Shown: positions 24,100 to 33,945, numbered from the stretch's first letter. The stretch: DNA of 64,000 nucleotides from Pontibacillus sp. HMF3514 (GCF_009858175.1 NZ_CP047393.1:1364001-1428000); one strand, 5' to 3'. Notes: generated by a model from the letters alone, not told the origin. Translations and numbers: made by a program.

Positions 24100-25065
24100 G
24101 TGCGTGTGACAATTTCATATTTGGTTGTGCTTCTTGGGTTGTTGAGTGTTCCTCAATTCGCATCTGCTCAAAGTGGGTTGTTTTCTGAGGTGGGAGATAC
24201 CGTCGAGGAAACAACAGATACCGTGACAGGTGAAAAAGAATCAGAAGAGTCGTCTTCTACATCTTCATCGAATACAACAGAAGAAGATTCTGAACAAGAG
24301 GATACTTCTTCAGAATCTACGAAAACGGATTCTTCATCAGAACAAGAAGAAACATCACTGACTGATGATGTTACTGAAGATGTAGATAAAACGATCAAGG
24401 ACACAAAGGATACTGCAGATTCAACACTAAACCATGTTGAAGATACAGTGGGCTCTACTACCAAAAATGTAACGGACACAGTAGATGAAACCACAAAAGT
24501 AGTTGATCAAGTAACGGAGACGGTGAAGAACCAAGTAGACAATACGGCTGATTCAGTTGAAGATGTTATGACTCCCCCTAATGATACAGTTAATAATATT
24601 ATCAACGAGGCCGCTGAAAAGGTTCAAGATCCTACTTTGCAAGAAAAAGTAACTGAGCCGGTACTTGATAAGAATCCTAAGAAAGAGCTTCCTGGTACAC
24701 TTATTCCTACAAAGGAACCAAGAACGGAGGAAGTGAATCAAAAGGGTTCCCAAGATCGAACTACAAGTGAACGTAATCAGTCCTTGAAAGAGACTAAAGA
24801 AGAACCTCAGCAACCTGTTACACCAGCACCGATTCCAAACAAAGATGCTGTGGTACCGAACCCATCACCATCTATGCAAAATAGTGAGTCTCAACAAAAC
24901 GTAAATGGTTCAGTACAAGTCTTTGCTATAGCATCAAAACCAACAGACTTGAACCAGAGTGTCATGAATGTACTGCACGGAAAAGCGTCGTTCTTCTTCA
25001 CCCAATGGATGAACGCGCCACCTTCCGAACCACCGCAAATCTCTTCCTTCTTACCAAACGTATAA
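24100..25065 (+). CDS. Secreted acidic low-complexity protein with LEA-like 11-mer repeats
   Basis: 321 residues. A signal peptide with an ASA cleavage site (about 1-24) precedes an Asp/Glu/Ser/Thr-rich region, then amphipathic 11-residue repeats such as NHVEDTVGSTT and KNVTDTVDETT (about 105-165) of the kind seen in LEA group 3 proteins. A Pro-rich linker and a short C-terminal segment follow. No sortase motif. The start is GTG 24100, 8 bases after AAAGGGGGTGA. It is followed 39 bases later by a second acidic secreted protein. Role in desiccation, salt or surface protection is inference only. Confidence 0.6.
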   Translation: MRVTISYLVVLLGLLSVPQFASAQSGLFSEVGDTVEETTDTVTGEKESEESSSTSSSNTTEEDSEQEDTSSESTKTDSSSEQEETSLTDDVTEDVDKTIKDTKDTADSTLNHVEDTVGSTTKNVTDTVDETTKVVDQVTETVKNQVDNTADSVEDVMTPPNDTVNNIINEAAEKVQDPTLQEKVTEPVLDKNPKKELPGTLIPTKEPRTEEVNQKGSQDRTTSERNQSLKETKEEPQQPVTPAPIPNKDAVVPNPSPSMQNSESQQNVNGSVQVFAIASKPTDLNQSVMNVLHGKASFFFTQWMNAPPSEPPQISSFLPNV

Positions 25066-25104
25066 TAATCATTTATTACTAAAATTAAGAAGGAGAGATC
25101 AATC

Positions 25105-26298
25105 ATGAAAAACGTATTTAAAAGTATGATCATTACAGGTGGAGTTGCAGTAGGATTAACATTTGGAGCGCAGGTTAGTTACGCTGAAGAGGGAGACTCT
25201 TTATTAAACTTGAATGGTGAAAGTAAAACGAATGTAGAATCAGATGTTTCAGCCACAGTAGATGGTTTGCTTGGATCTGAAGATGAAGCGGAAGAAGATG
25301 CTTCAGCAAATGTAGAGGCAAATGTGGATGCAAAAGCAAATGCTGATACAGAAACAGAGGCTGAAAGCGATGTTGAGACAGACGTGGAGGCTGATGTTGA
25401 CACAGAATCTAACTCAGATGTGGAAGGGAAAACTTCTATTGACGCTGACGTATCATCTGAAGAAGACACGAAAGCTGAAGTAGATGGTTCTGTTGAAGCG
25501 GATACTGATGCTAAGGAAGAAACAAATGTAGATACAAATGTATCTGCTGATGTGGACACAAACGTAGAAGTAGACGAAGAAACAGAAGCAAATGCTGAGG
25601 CGAAAAGTGAAACGGATGTTGATACCAATGTATCAACAGAGGTAGAAACTGATTCAGATATTGAAGGGAAAGCTGAAACAGATGCCAATGTCGAAGTATC
25701 AACTGAAGGATCCGTATCAGAGAGTACGGAAGCTGATGCAAATACGGCATTAAATGTAGATGTTGCTGCAGAGGCAGATGAAGATGCAACAGAAAAAGCA
25801 GATGTTAAAGCTGATATGAAAGCGGCTGAAGAATCTCATTCAATTATTGACCTTGGTAATGAACAGACAGAAGAAGTAAATGCTTCAACAGAAGCTGATG
25901 TAAATGCTGAAGTTCAAACAGAAGACTTGGCTGATGAAGATACGAATCTTTCAGCTGAAGGTTCTGTAATGGCAACATTAAACTCTGATGTTCAAAACCA
26001 AGAAGAAACTTTTACGAATCAAGAACTAGTAACAGATGCTCAACTAACAGAAGCTTTGCTTATTAAAATGAATAATGACCTTGAATCTAAATTCGATATT
26101 CAAGCTGAGGCTAAGGCTGAAAATGATGGAGATGTGAATGCTTCATTAAATGCAGCTCTGAATTCAAATGTAAACCTTATAAATGATCATAACTCTTTCA
26201 TGATTAACAGTGAGAACATGATCAATGTAAATAGCGAAGAAGAAACATCTCTTTCTGCAATGACAGAAACAGCTGTGAACGCTTCTGCTAATCAATAA
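25105..26298 (+). CDS. Secreted, highly acidic repetitive protein
   Basis: 397 residues. The signal peptide ends VSYA (about 27). The mature chain is dominated by Asp, Glu, Ala, Val, Thr, Ser and Asn with a loose [D/E/N/A]-x-V repeat (for example ETDVEADVDTES). I see no Cys, Trp or Tyr in it and only a few Phe near the end. SDVEGKTSIDADV and SDIEGKAETDANV show internal duplication. GGAGAG precedes the ATG. Likely co-transcribed with the preceding gene. A secreted or wall-associated polyanion is likely; function unknown. Confidence 0.65.
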   Translation: MKNVFKSMIITGGVAVGLTFGAQVSYAEEGDSLLNLNGESKTNVESDVSATVDGLLGSEDEAEEDASANVEANVDAKANADTETEAESDVETDVEADVDTESNSDVEGKTSIDADVSSEEDTKAEVDGSVEADTDAKEETNVDTNVSADVDTNVEVDEETEANAEAKSETDVDTNVSTEVETDSDIEGKAETDANVEVSTEGSVSESTEADANTALNVDVAAEADEDATEKADVKADMKAAEESHSIIDLGNEQTEEVNASTEADVNAEVQTEDLADEDTNLSAEGSVMATLNSDVQNQEETFTNQELVTDAQLTEALLIKMNNDLESKFDIQAEAKAENDGDVNASLNAALNSNVNLINDHNSFMINSENMINVNSEEETSLSAMTETAVNASANQ

Positions 26299-26306
26299 AT
26301 AGGATG

Positions 26307-26340
26307 AATCCCCGTAGCTTAGCTGCGGGGATTTGTTTTT
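26307..26340 (+). terminator. Terminator of the acidic protein pair
   Basis: AATCCCCG pairs with CGGGGATT around TAGCTTAGCTG, then TTGTTTTT. Confidence 0.8.
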
Positions 26341-26400
26341 CAAGAAGAATGAGCTACAGTTTTGATGAAGATACTATAAAAAAGAATTCCTATTTAATCG

Positions 26401-26613
26401 TTATTCCCCATTATTCCGCTCCATTATTTCCTTAAACTCTTTCATATCCTCATCTGGTTTTAACTCTAACTTTTGTTTCTCTGTATTCCATTCGCGGTTT
26501 GCTTCTACTGATAGCCCAATCTGTTTACCACCAGAATCATTGATCTTTCCTTCCATTTGTCCGTCTAGATGTGGACTCGTTTCAGTATGTGTAGTACGGC
26601 TATTATCGGTCAT
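26401..26613 (-). CDS. Small hydrophilic protein, unknown
   Basis: 70 residues, charged, no hydrophobic segment (THTETSPHLDGQMEGKIN, WNTEKQKLELKPDEDMKEF). GGAG lies before the ATG. No family recognised. Confidence 0.5.
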   Translation of the reverse strand: MTDNSRTTHTETSPHLDGQMEGKINDSGGKQIGLSVEANREWNTEKQKLELKPDEDMKEFKEIMERNNGE

Positions 26614-27094
26614 TTTTCATCACTCCTTAGTTGTAAGTTGTTGCAACTCTTAGTGATTTATTCAAATACACAAGTTGAAATCCGTTTTAAATTAATTGAA
26701 GTAGGTAATATAGGTAAGAAGTGCTCATACATTTCCATTACATAATGAACGTACATACAAAGAGCATGTATCAAACAAAAGGCATATATTTTTTCGGGTG
26801 AAGTGCTTAATTCAGTTATTTATATTTATACAAGAGAAACGATGCACTGTGTTATGATAAGAAGAGCTAAATCTAGTCTCATCAAGGTTCTTACATATTT
26901 TAACGTGGCGAGATGGAGATAAATGTTCATGGAAGTCAAAGTATTCTTGTTGTACAATTAGAGGGTTAGAATACAATTGAATGAATGGAACATTTCTCAA
27001 TAAATGAATAATATGAATAGAAAAGATTACTCACCAAACCAGAATGAACATAATCTAATGGAAGCAATCAATATAATACAAGGGGAGTACCAAT
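26614..27094. other. Gene-free stretch
   Basis: About 480 bases of AT-rich sequence. Short frames on both strands lack ribosome sites or protein-like composition. I see no convincing RNA structure, repeat or remnant. It probably holds the promoter of the hydrolase-Mur ligase operon near its end. Confidence 0.5.
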
Positions 27095-27862
27095 GTGTTT
27101 GTAGATATTAATAACGTAAATGTTCACTACAAAGTGTCTGGAGAAGGGCAAGATGTTGTGCTTCTGCATGGATGGGGCACAAGTATGGATACATTTGAAT
27201 CCGTTCATAACTTATTAGATGATAACTTTCGGGTGTTTTCGATTGACTTCCCAGGCTTTGGAGAGAGCCAAGAGCCTCCTGAAGCATGGAGTGTTGATGA
27301 TTACGCTCATTTTCTGTCCCAATTTGTTCAAGAACTTGGGATTGAAAAGCCGATTTTGATCGGGCACTCATTTGGCTGTCGAGTTATAACGCGATACGCT
27401 TATGATCATGATGTGCACAAAATTATTTTTACTGGTGGAGCAGGTATTAAGCCAAAACGTAAGCTTGAATACTATATCAAGGTTTACACGTACAAATTTG
27501 TGAAAAAGCTTTTAGACCTGCCTATTCTTAATCGCTACAAAGATGATATTTTAACAAAATGGAAAGGGAAAGTTGGGTCTTCTGATTATAAGCAGGCCTC
27601 CGCTGTCATGCAGCAAACCTTATCCAAAGTGGTGAATGAAGACCTCCGTGAGTATATGCCGCACATTCATGTTCCAACGCTACTTGTATGGGGAGAAAAT
27701 GATACAGCCACTCCACTAGAGGACGGTAAGCTCATGGAACAGCTTTTCCCTGATGCAGGTCTTGTCACATTTGAAAATACAGGACACTATGCCTTTTTAG
27801 AACAAAATAAACGATTTCTAGTCATTGTCGAAAACTTCTTAGAACAAGATAAAGGAGAATAG
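27095..27862 (+). CDS. Alpha/beta hydrolase
   Basis: 255 residues. Alpha/beta hydrolase fold with oxyanion motif LLHGWGTSMD, nucleophile elbow GHSFGCR (Ser about 96), acidic VWGENDTATP and final His in GHYAF. The start is GTG 27095: GGGGAG lies 7 bases before it, while an ATG two bases earlier is out of frame and stops after three codons. It is the first gene of a three-gene operon with a MurF-like ligase (4 bases downstream) and a Ddl-like ligase, so an envelope-related substrate is possible. Confidence 0.85.
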   Translation: MFVDINNVNVHYKVSGEGQDVVLLHGWGTSMDTFESVHNLLDDNFRVFSIDFPGFGESQEPPEAWSVDDYAHFLSQFVQELGIEKPILIGHSFGCRVITRYAYDHDVHKIIFTGGAGIKPKRKLEYYIKVYTYKFVKKLLDLPILNRYKDDILTKWKGKVGSSDYKQASAVMQQTLSKVVNEDLREYMPHIHVPTLLVWGENDTATPLEDGKLMEQLFPDAGLVTFENTGHYAFLEQNKRFLVIVENFLEQDKGE

Positions 27863-27866
27863 TTAC

Positions 27867-29444
27867 ATGTTGAATATTTTATGGATTGCCGCAATTATTG
27901 CATGGCTTAGTTATGCTGTGTTTAAAACAAAAAAATCTGTTCACATGTTCCAGCTCAACTCCTATCGTAACGAGCGGTTCATGCGTTGGATGAAAGGGAA
28001 TAAGACGAAACCATTCCCTCCGAAAGAATTTCTAGTTTTAATTGGTTTATTAATCGGTTGGATTGGCGGTCCGTTTATAGGTCTCGTTTTATTTGCCGCG
28101 CTCTACTTTTTAATCGCATTCCTTCGAAAGGAAGAACCGCAAAAGAAAAAGCTTGTCTATACACCTCGTGTGAAACGTCTATTAACGACATTAGGCATTA
28201 TTCATATTTTGATCTTACTCGGAACACTCTTACTTATTGAAAGTTCTTTATTGATCTTAACGGTATTATTCCTAGCTAACATGTTCCTTTATCACTTATT
28301 AATGCTTGCTAAAGTGGTTAACCAGCCGATAGAAAAAAGCATTAATCAACGCTATTTTAACGATGCCGAAAATCGCATTCAGTCTATGAACGATTTAAAA
28401 GTAGTAGGGATTACAGGTAGTTTTGGAAAAACAAGTACGAAAAACGTGCTGAATCAAGTGCTTTCTTCTAGTGCAAACACACTTATGACACCAGAGAGTT
28501 TTAATACAAAGCTTGGTAACACGATTACGATTCGAAAAGATTTAAAACCCTATCATGAGTACTATATCGCTGAAATGGGAGCGAAACAGGAGAATGATAT
28601 TCAAGAAATTTGTGATCTTGTTCACCAGAAATACGCTATCCTAACAGCCATTGGTGAACAGCACCTTGAAACATTCAAAAGCTTAGACAATATTAAGAAA
28701 ACGAAATACGAGATTATAGAATCACTACCTGAAGATGGGATCGGCTTTTTAAATATGGATGATGAAAATATCATGTCCTATACGCCGAAAAATCCTGTGC
28801 GTAAAGTGTATTATGGTATTGATTCAGAGGATGCAGAGTATCGAGCTTATGATCTTCAGTCTCATAAAAAAGGAACAACATTTAAAGTGCAGCACAAAGA
28901 CCAAGGCTTCATTGGAGAGTTTGAAACGAAGCTACTTGGTAAGCACAACATCTACAACATTCTGGCATCAATTGCTTTTGCTATGGAGATGGGGATTTCA
29001 GTAGACAAGATTAAGCTAGGTGTTAAGCAAATCACACCAGTAGAGCACCGCATGGAAATTAAAAAAGGCGGCGGCAACATTACGATTATTGATGATAGCT
29101 TTAACTCTAATCCAACAGGTTCCAAAATGGCGCTAGAAGTCCTTGGTAATATGGAAGGATATCGAGTTCTCGTGACACCAGGAATGATCGAACTGGGTGA
29201 TAAACAGTACGAATACAACAAACGATTAGGTGGCTATGCTGCTGAAAATTGTGACTATGTCATTCTCGTTGGTAAGAAACAAACAGAGCCGATCCAGGAC
29301 GGATTGAAAGAAAGTAACTATCCAGATGAGCAAGTTTATGTTGCACAACATTTAAATGACGCGCTTCAACATATGCACCAAATTGCAAAACCAGGCACAA
29401 TCGCTCTACTAGAGAACGATTTACCTGATACGTTTAACGAGTAG
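27867..29444 (+). CDS. Membrane-anchored MurF-like Mur ligase
   Basis: 525 residues. An N-terminal membrane part (helices about 1-18, 50-90 and 105-150) precedes a Mur ligase module with P-loop [11 protein letters not shown] (about 187-197), the [11 protein letters not shown] segment and C-terminal ligase domain ([20 protein letters not shown]). Canonical MurF, which adds D-Ala-D-Ala to UDP-MurNAc-tripeptide, has no such membrane anchor. Next to the Ddl-like gene it may join a dipeptide to an envelope precursor, but it could serve another amide ligation. AAGGAG lies before the ATG. Confidence 0.82.
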   Translation: MLNILWIAAIIAWLSYAVFKTKKSVHMFQLNSYRNERFMRWMKGNKTKPFPPKEFLVLIGLLIGWIGGPFIGLVLFAALYFLIAFLRKEEPQKKKLVYTPRVKRLLTTLGIIHILILLGTLLLIESSLLILTVLFLANMFLYHLLMLAKVVNQPIEKSINQRYFNDAENRIQSMNDLKVVGITGSFGKTSTKNVLNQVLSSSANTLMTPESFNTKLGNTITIRKDLKPYHEYYIAEMGAKQENDIQEICDLVHQKYAILTAIGEQHLETFKSLDNIKKTKYEIIESLPEDGIGFLNMDDENIMSYTPKNPVRKVYYGIDSEDAEYRAYDLQSHKKGTTFKVQHKDQGFIGEFETKLLGKHNIYNILASIAFAMEMGISVDKIKLGVKQITPVEHRMEIKKGGGNITIIDDSFNSNPTGSKMALEVLGNMEGYRVLVTPGMIELGDKQYEYNKRLGGYAAENCDYVILVGKKQTEPIQDGLKESNYPDEQVYVAQHLNDALQHMHQIAKPGTIALLENDLPDTFNE

Positions 29445-29460
29445 ATGGGAGGATTTGACC

Positions 29461-30648
29461 GTGAAAACAAGAGTCGGAGTCGTTTTTGGTGGGTTATCTG
29501 TAGAGCATGAGGTTTCCGTAATCTCAGCTCTCCAAGCTATCAAAGCAATGGATGAGAATAAATATGAGGCGATCCCGCTTTATATTAGTAAGAAGAATGA
29601 ATGGTACACAGGGGAATCCCTTACTGATATTGAAGAGTATAAAGAATTAAATGACCTCTTACAAAAAAGTGAAAAAGTAATCCTATCCACGAACGATGAA
29701 GGAAAAGTCGTCGTTCAAAAGAAAAATGCTGGGTTATTCGGGAAAAAAGCTGTTACAGAAATTGACGTGGTATTCCCAGTTATTCACGGAACAAACGGAG
29801 AAGATGGCTCCCTGCAGGGAATGCTTGAAATGCTCCAAATCCCTTACGTTGGCTGCGATGTCTTTTCATCAGCAGTTGGCATGGATAAAGTAATGATGAA
29901 ACAAATTCTGAATGATTCCGGAATCCCGATTGTTGAGTATAACTGGTTCTACTCAACGTATTGGTTAAACAACCAAGATGAAGTGAAAGCAGAGACCAAT
30001 AAGATTGGTTACCCTGTTATCGTAAAACCGGCTAACCTCGGCTCTAGTGTCGGTATTAGTAAAGCTTATAATGATGAAGAACTAGAGGAAGCAATCAATG
30101 AGGCTATTGAATATAGCCATAAAATCGTAGTTGAGAAAATGATCGGGGATCTAACTGAAGTGAACTGCTCTGTAGTCGGTGATTATGAAGAAGTCGAAAG
30201 CTCTGTGCTTGAAGAAGTGCTAAGTAGCGAAGATATCTTAACCTATGAGGATAAATATCAAGGCGGCGGAAAAGGTGGCGATGCTTCCAAAGGTATGGAA
30301 AGCACGAATCGTGTCATCCCTGCTGAAATCCCTGAAGACCAAACACAGGAAGTACAAAAACTTGCTGAGCAGACCTTTAAAGTCTTGGGTTGTAATGGGG
30401 TTTCTCGAATCGACTTCTTAATTGATAAAGAAAGCCAAACAGCTTATGTGAATGAGATCAACACGATCCCAGGTTCCCTCTCTTTCTACTTGTGGGAGCC
30501 ATCTGGTAAAGACTTCACACAGCTAACAAATCAACTTCTCCAGTTAGCCTTAAAACGCCAGCGTGAACGTGAAAAGCTAAACTTCTCAATAGATTCAAAC
30601 CTGTTTTCTCTACAGAGTGGCGGATCAAAAGGAAAGCTCAACGGATAA
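29461..30648 (+). CDS. D-alanine-D-alanine ligase family protein (divergent Ddl)
   Basis: 395 residues. ATP-grasp ligase with the N-terminal [14 protein letters not shown], central [13 protein letters not shown] and C-terminal [16 protein letters not shown]. Ordinary Ddl has NTLPGMT at the last site. The omega loop is long and glycine rich ([15 protein letters not shown]). About 40 residues longer than many Ddl. GTG 29461 is chosen, 7 bases after GGGAGGA; a TTG at 29455 touches the site. The product may be D-Ala-D-Ala or another D-amino acid dipeptide. Confidence 0.82.
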   Translation: MKTRVGVVFGGLSVEHEVSVISALQAIKAMDENKYEAIPLYISKKNEWYTGESLTDIEEYKELNDLLQKSEKVILSTNDEGKVVVQKKNAGLFGKKAVTEIDVVFPVIHGTNGEDGSLQGMLEMLQIPYVGCDVFSSAVGMDKVMMKQILNDSGIPIVEYNWFYSTYWLNNQDEVKAETNKIGYPVIVKPANLGSSVGISKAYNDEELEEAINEAIEYSHKIVVEKMIGDLTEVNCSVVGDYEEVESSVLEEVLSSEDILTYEDKYQGGGKGGDASKGMESTNRVIPAEIPEDQTQEVQKLAEQTFKVLGCNGVSRIDFLIDKESQTAYVNEINTIPGSLSFYLWEPSGKDFTQLTNQLLQLALKRQREREKLNFSIDSNLFSLQSGGSKGKLNG

Positions 30649-30664
30649 CAGCATAGATGCTTAG

Positions 30665-30700
30665 GAAAGCAAAGGATAAGTGATTATTCTTTGCTTTTTC
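30665..30700 (+). terminator. Terminator after the Ddl-like gene
   Basis: GAAAGCAAAG pairs with CTTTGCTTTTTC. Confidence 0.75.
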
Positions 30701-30867
30701 TATATTAAGTCTTATGAAATGGGGCTAACTAAGAACGGAAATGTGTTTGTTTTTGAAGATCTAGAGGAATGATACTAGTGTCTGCCTCTTCTTGAGGTAG
30801 GCACTATTATATTTTTGAAATGGAATGGAAACAGTAGAGAATAAGCGATGGTACAGGAGAGGATTTT

Positions 30868-31113
30868 ATGTCTTTATTTTTAAAACACGAATGCCAGGCA
30901 AATAACGGGCAAATAGAAGTGGTATTGTATGTGAATAAAGCACAGTTACCGGAGAAGGATGATGTTACGAAGGATATAAAGCATAAGGCTGTTCACTATA
31001 TAAAAACAGAGTGTGAGACAATCCCGATACGAGTGGTTCGCATCATGATCGGATCCATGCTTTATTTTTCATTTGCAGTGAATTCAAATAAGGAACTAAG
31101 TCCCCTTGTTTGA
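30868..31113 (+). CDS. Small hypothetical protein
   Basis: 81 residues with a possible C-terminal hydrophobic strand or helix (VVRIMIGSMLYFSFAV). CAGGAGAGG lies before the ATG. No family recognised. A short degenerate 21-bp repeat follows its stop. Confidence 0.5.
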   Translation: MSLFLKHECQANNGQIEVVLYVNKAQLPEKDDVTKDIKHKAVHYIKTECETIPIRVVRIMIGSMLYFSFAVNSNKELSPLV

Positions 31114-31122
31114 ATTGTATAA

Positions 31123-31195
31123 TTTTCTCGGGTAGGAGCAGTTTTCTCTCGGGGAGTAGTAGCTTTCTTTTCGATGGGAACTACTACGTCTCTCC
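31123..31195. repeat. Short degenerate array, period about 21 bp
   Basis: Three to four units of TTTTCTCGGGNAGNAG type; TCGGG or TCGAT begins at 31128, 31149 and 31171. It fills the intergene between two convergent genes. It looks like a decayed or young member of the array class seen at 6073, 47735 and 55226. Confidence 0.5.
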
Positions 31196-31215
31196 TTCCC
31201 TATAAGAATCCAAGA

Positions 31216-31854
31216 CTACATTAATATTTCTGTTACTCCCAAAATGCCAAAATAAACCCCATATCCAATTAAAATAAGACTGGCTACTACATGAATTAAT
31301 TTCATATAAATTGGACTCATGAGAATTCGAGCAAAATGTATGGTAAATGCTAGGTTAAGGTTCCATAAACCAATTCCGATAAACACTAATGTACTTAATA
31401 AAAAAGCATAGCCAAGGGTGTTCGTATCAAGTGCATGACTAAGGACAGATCCATAAATACTGACCCAAAAAAGAATATTCATGGGGTTCGTTCCAGCAAT
31501 AGAAAAGCCTTTTAAGTAAGAACGAATTCCCAATCTGGAGATTGAGCGGTTATCAGATTCAGGAGTGTGAAAGGTGCTTTTTGACAATAGAGAGGACCAC
31601 CCCGAGTAAATCAGGATTATGCAACCAAGCAACATAAGGGTAATGCTGACAATTTTAATCTGTAAGATGCTCGATAAACCAAAGAACATCAGCGCCATTA
31701 GGATAATATCTGAAGACATGCCACCGAGACCTACACAAAATGCAGGCCAAAATCCAAACACTAATCCACGTTTCATGATCTCAACATTGATTGGCCCTAT
31801 TGGAGCTGCAATCGACAACCCCAATACGATATAACTAACCATTAAAGCAATCAT
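31216..31854 (-). CDS. LysE/RhtB family exporter
   Basis: 212 residues, about six membrane segments. AAPIGPINVE near the N terminus, GLGGMSSD and NPMNILFWVS match the LysE family and the paralogue at 6324-6953. AAGGAG precedes the ATG. It probably exports an amino acid or related compound; substrate unknown. Confidence 0.85.
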   Translation of the reverse strand: MIALMVSYIVLGLSIAAPIGPINVEIMKRGLVFGFWPAFCVGLGGMSSDIILMALMFFGLSSILQIKIVSITLMLLGCIILIYSGWSSLLSKSTFHTPESDNRSISRLGIRSYLKGFSIAGTNPMNILFWVSIYGSVLSHALDTNTLGYAFLLSTLVFIGIGLWNLNLAFTIHFARILMSPIYMKLIHVVASLILIGYGVYFGILGVTEILM

Positions 31855-31967
31855 AGTGAAGCTCCTTTACTCAAAAGCTTGTCTTCACTATTAGATGACT
31901 GCCTATCGTAGATTAGAACAAATAAAAAAAGCCCGAGCAAAGTATTCATTCACTCAAGCTACTAGCT

Positions 31968-32486
31968 TCATTCAATTGGGACATCATTCTTTTGCTTTTT
32001 GTTACGGCCAAATAGTATGTAAAGTCCAATAACAATAAAGATGATCGGCCAAAATTTAAAAATAGCTGCAAACAGCATTTGAGCTAAAAAGAGCCCTGCG
32101 ATTACAGTTAAAATCCCTATAGGAATAAGTAGTCCTTTTTCACGACCACTGAATAGCCATAATTCAAAAAGCCCAACTGCTGGAGCCAATATGTAAATCG
32201 GCCACGTATATTCAGCATATTGAAAATCTGTCATGACTTCAAAATAGAATAACAGACTTAATGTCATCAGGATCCCACCAGGAACAAGCAATCCAGCCAT
32301 GTTTTTTCTCATACCTGATAAAAAGAATCCAGCATGAAAGCCTAAGGCCGGAATGAAAATAAAGATAGGCCACGAGAACATTCCAACTTGTAAGTCTATG
32401 ATATTTAGGTTTTCTAAGAAGATGACGGTACCAATGATAATTAAGGACAGTCCTGAAATAATATTGCCTAGTTTTTGTTTAGTCAT
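31968..32486 (-). CDS. LiaF/DUF5668-type membrane protein
   Basis: 172 residues, four to six hydrophobic segments with repeated GLxLIIIGxVIFLxNL-like and WPIxIxxPAxG motifs, typical of the LiaI/LiaF transmembrane or DUF5668 region. No C-terminal LiaF globular domain and no adjacent two-component system. GGGGTGA precedes the ATG. Role unknown, perhaps envelope stress. Confidence 0.75.
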   Translation of the reverse strand: MTKQKLGNIISGLSLIIIGTVIFLENLNIIDLQVGMFSWPIFIFIPALGFHAGFFLSGMRKNMAGLLVPGGILMTLSLLFYFEVMTDFQYAEYTWPIYILAPAVGLFELWLFSGREKGLLIPIGILTVIAGLFLAQMLFAAIFKFWPIIFIVIGLYILFGRNKKQKNDVPIE

Positions 32487-32601
32487 ACATTCACCCCTTA
32501 GTTTGTTGAATTGTCACAAAGAGTTCATTTTGAGTCTCTTCGCTGGAAAATCGATTTCCCTTATAATAAGGAGATAGAACTTTTAGTAAAGGTGTTGAAC
32601 C

Positions 32602-33003
32602 ATGCGAGCGTATTTAGGCGTTTTCTTGATTTTTATCGTGTATGTGATTTCTGGCTTTCTTTTAGGAGCCTCTCCTTTCCAAACCTATTTCCCATTTCTA
32701 TCCGTTATTCTTGGGGGCATCGCACTGGGCTTAGCTTTCATAAGTGGTCGAAAGATACAAGAGTCGAGAACAACAATGTTTTGGGTCTTTTGGATTTTTT
32801 TAACGACTATTCTAGGTATTCTCTTTATTCTATTCATGAAGACTAGCTCAAAATCCTTCTTATTTCCATGGCAGTTAGGAATCTGGGGAATATATGTTCC
32901 AGCTATCATCATGATCGTACAAGTTATCTATATGATTGTGTTAAGAGTGCTAGCACCTTTTAAAACTACGAACCAGAGCTCAACCTCTAAGCTATTGTCT
33001 TGA
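32602..33003 (+). CDS. Four-helix membrane protein, unknown
   Basis: 133 residues with four hydrophobic segments (about 5-25, 30-48, 58-80, 95-118). AAAGGTG lies before the ATG. It is divergent from the LiaF-like gene and about 75 bases upstream of the BdbD-like gene. No family recognised. Confidence 0.6.
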   Translation: MRAYLGVFLIFIVYVISGFLLGASPFQTYFPFLSVILGGIALGLAFISGRKIQESRTTMFWVFWIFLTTILGILFILFMKTSSKSFLFPWQLGIWGIYVPAIIMIVQVIYMIVLRVLAPFKTTNQSSTSKLLS

Positions 33004-33077
33004 CTTCCAGTGGACAGGCTATCTACAATGAGGTAGTTACGATAATCGGAAATACTACTTACATAAAGGGTGATCAT

Positions 33078-33752
33078 ATGGCAAACACAAAGCAAAAAGG
33101 AAGCATTAATTGGATTTTTTGGATGATTGGTATTATCGCAATAGGGGTTATTATCATCGTGGTTCTAGATCAGAATATGTCCTCTTCCGATAAAGAGGTA
33201 GCTATAGATTACGAAAATCAACCCTACATTGGGGATGAAGATGCTCCCGTTAAAATGGTAGAGTTCGGTGACTACCGATGCCCACACTGTAAAAACTTTC
33301 AGCAAAGTGCTTTTCCTGAAATTAAAAAGCAATTAGTTGATTCAGGTGATGTTAAGTTTTATTTTGTAAACTATGCATTTCTGAACAAAGATTCAGATAG
33401 AGGAGCAAAATTCGCAGAAACCGTATTTCAAAAGCTAGGAAATGATGTATTCTGGGATTTTCACGACCATTTATTTGAAAGCATGCCTGATGATATGAAG
33501 AAGTCTAATGTGTACACGACTAAGTTTCTTAAAACGACTCTTCAAGATGTAGTCGACGATCAAGAAAAAGTGCAAACCGTTGTCGATGCTTATGAAAATG
33601 GAGCAGGAGAAGATGCATTAGAAAAAGACATGGAAATCGCACGTAACCTTGGTGTAACAGGAACTCCAACCGTTGCGGTAGATGGAGAAGTCATCAAACT
33701 TGAAAGCTTTCAAGACTTAAAAGATGCAGTGGAAGAAGCGAAAAACAATTAA
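33078..33752 (+). CDS. DsbA/BdbD-like thiol-disulfide oxidoreductase
   Basis: 224 residues. One N-terminal membrane anchor (about 13-33), then a thioredoxin-fold DsbA domain with the active-site CPHC in YRCPHCKNF and a cis-proline segment TGTPTVAVDG. Acts outside the membrane on extracytoplasmic thiols. No BdbC partner adjoins. ATG 33078 has AAAGGGTGA just upstream; the longer frame overlaps the upstream gene without a site. Confidence 0.9.
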   Translation: MANTKQKGSINWIFWMIGIIAIGVIIIVVLDQNMSSSDKEVAIDYENQPYIGDEDAPVKMVEFGDYRCPHCKNFQQSAFPEIKKQLVDSGDVKFYFVNYAFLNKDSDRGAKFAETVFQKLGNDVFWDFHDHLFESMPDDMKKSNVYTTKFLKTTLQDVVDDQEKVQTVVDAYENGAGEDALEKDMEIARNLGVTGTPTVAVDGEVIKLESFQDLKDAVEEAKNN

Positions 33753-33763
33753 ACATCATACCG

Positions 33764-33800
33764 AAAATACTCAAGGCTTTTGCTTTGAGTATTTTTTTAT
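33764..33800 (+). terminator. Terminator
   Basis: AAAATACTCAAGGC pairs with GCTTTGAGTATTTT, then T run. Confidence 0.85.
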
Positions 33801-33945
33801 ATTTCTTATGTAAAATTCATATAAAAAATACATTATAAGGTATTCTGATGTATAGTAATGTGTTAAGAAATGAAACGATTTAAAGTTAAAATCTTATCTA
33901 AATAAGAGTAGTTAATTGATTTATTAGAAGAAGGGAGAAGGATTA

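Noticed and set aside
25179-25688. Long Ser/Val-rich antisense frame inside the acidic protein gene
   Set aside because: It mirrors the Asp/Glu/Ala/Val codons of the real gene; no ribosome site. The same holds for 24168-24494.
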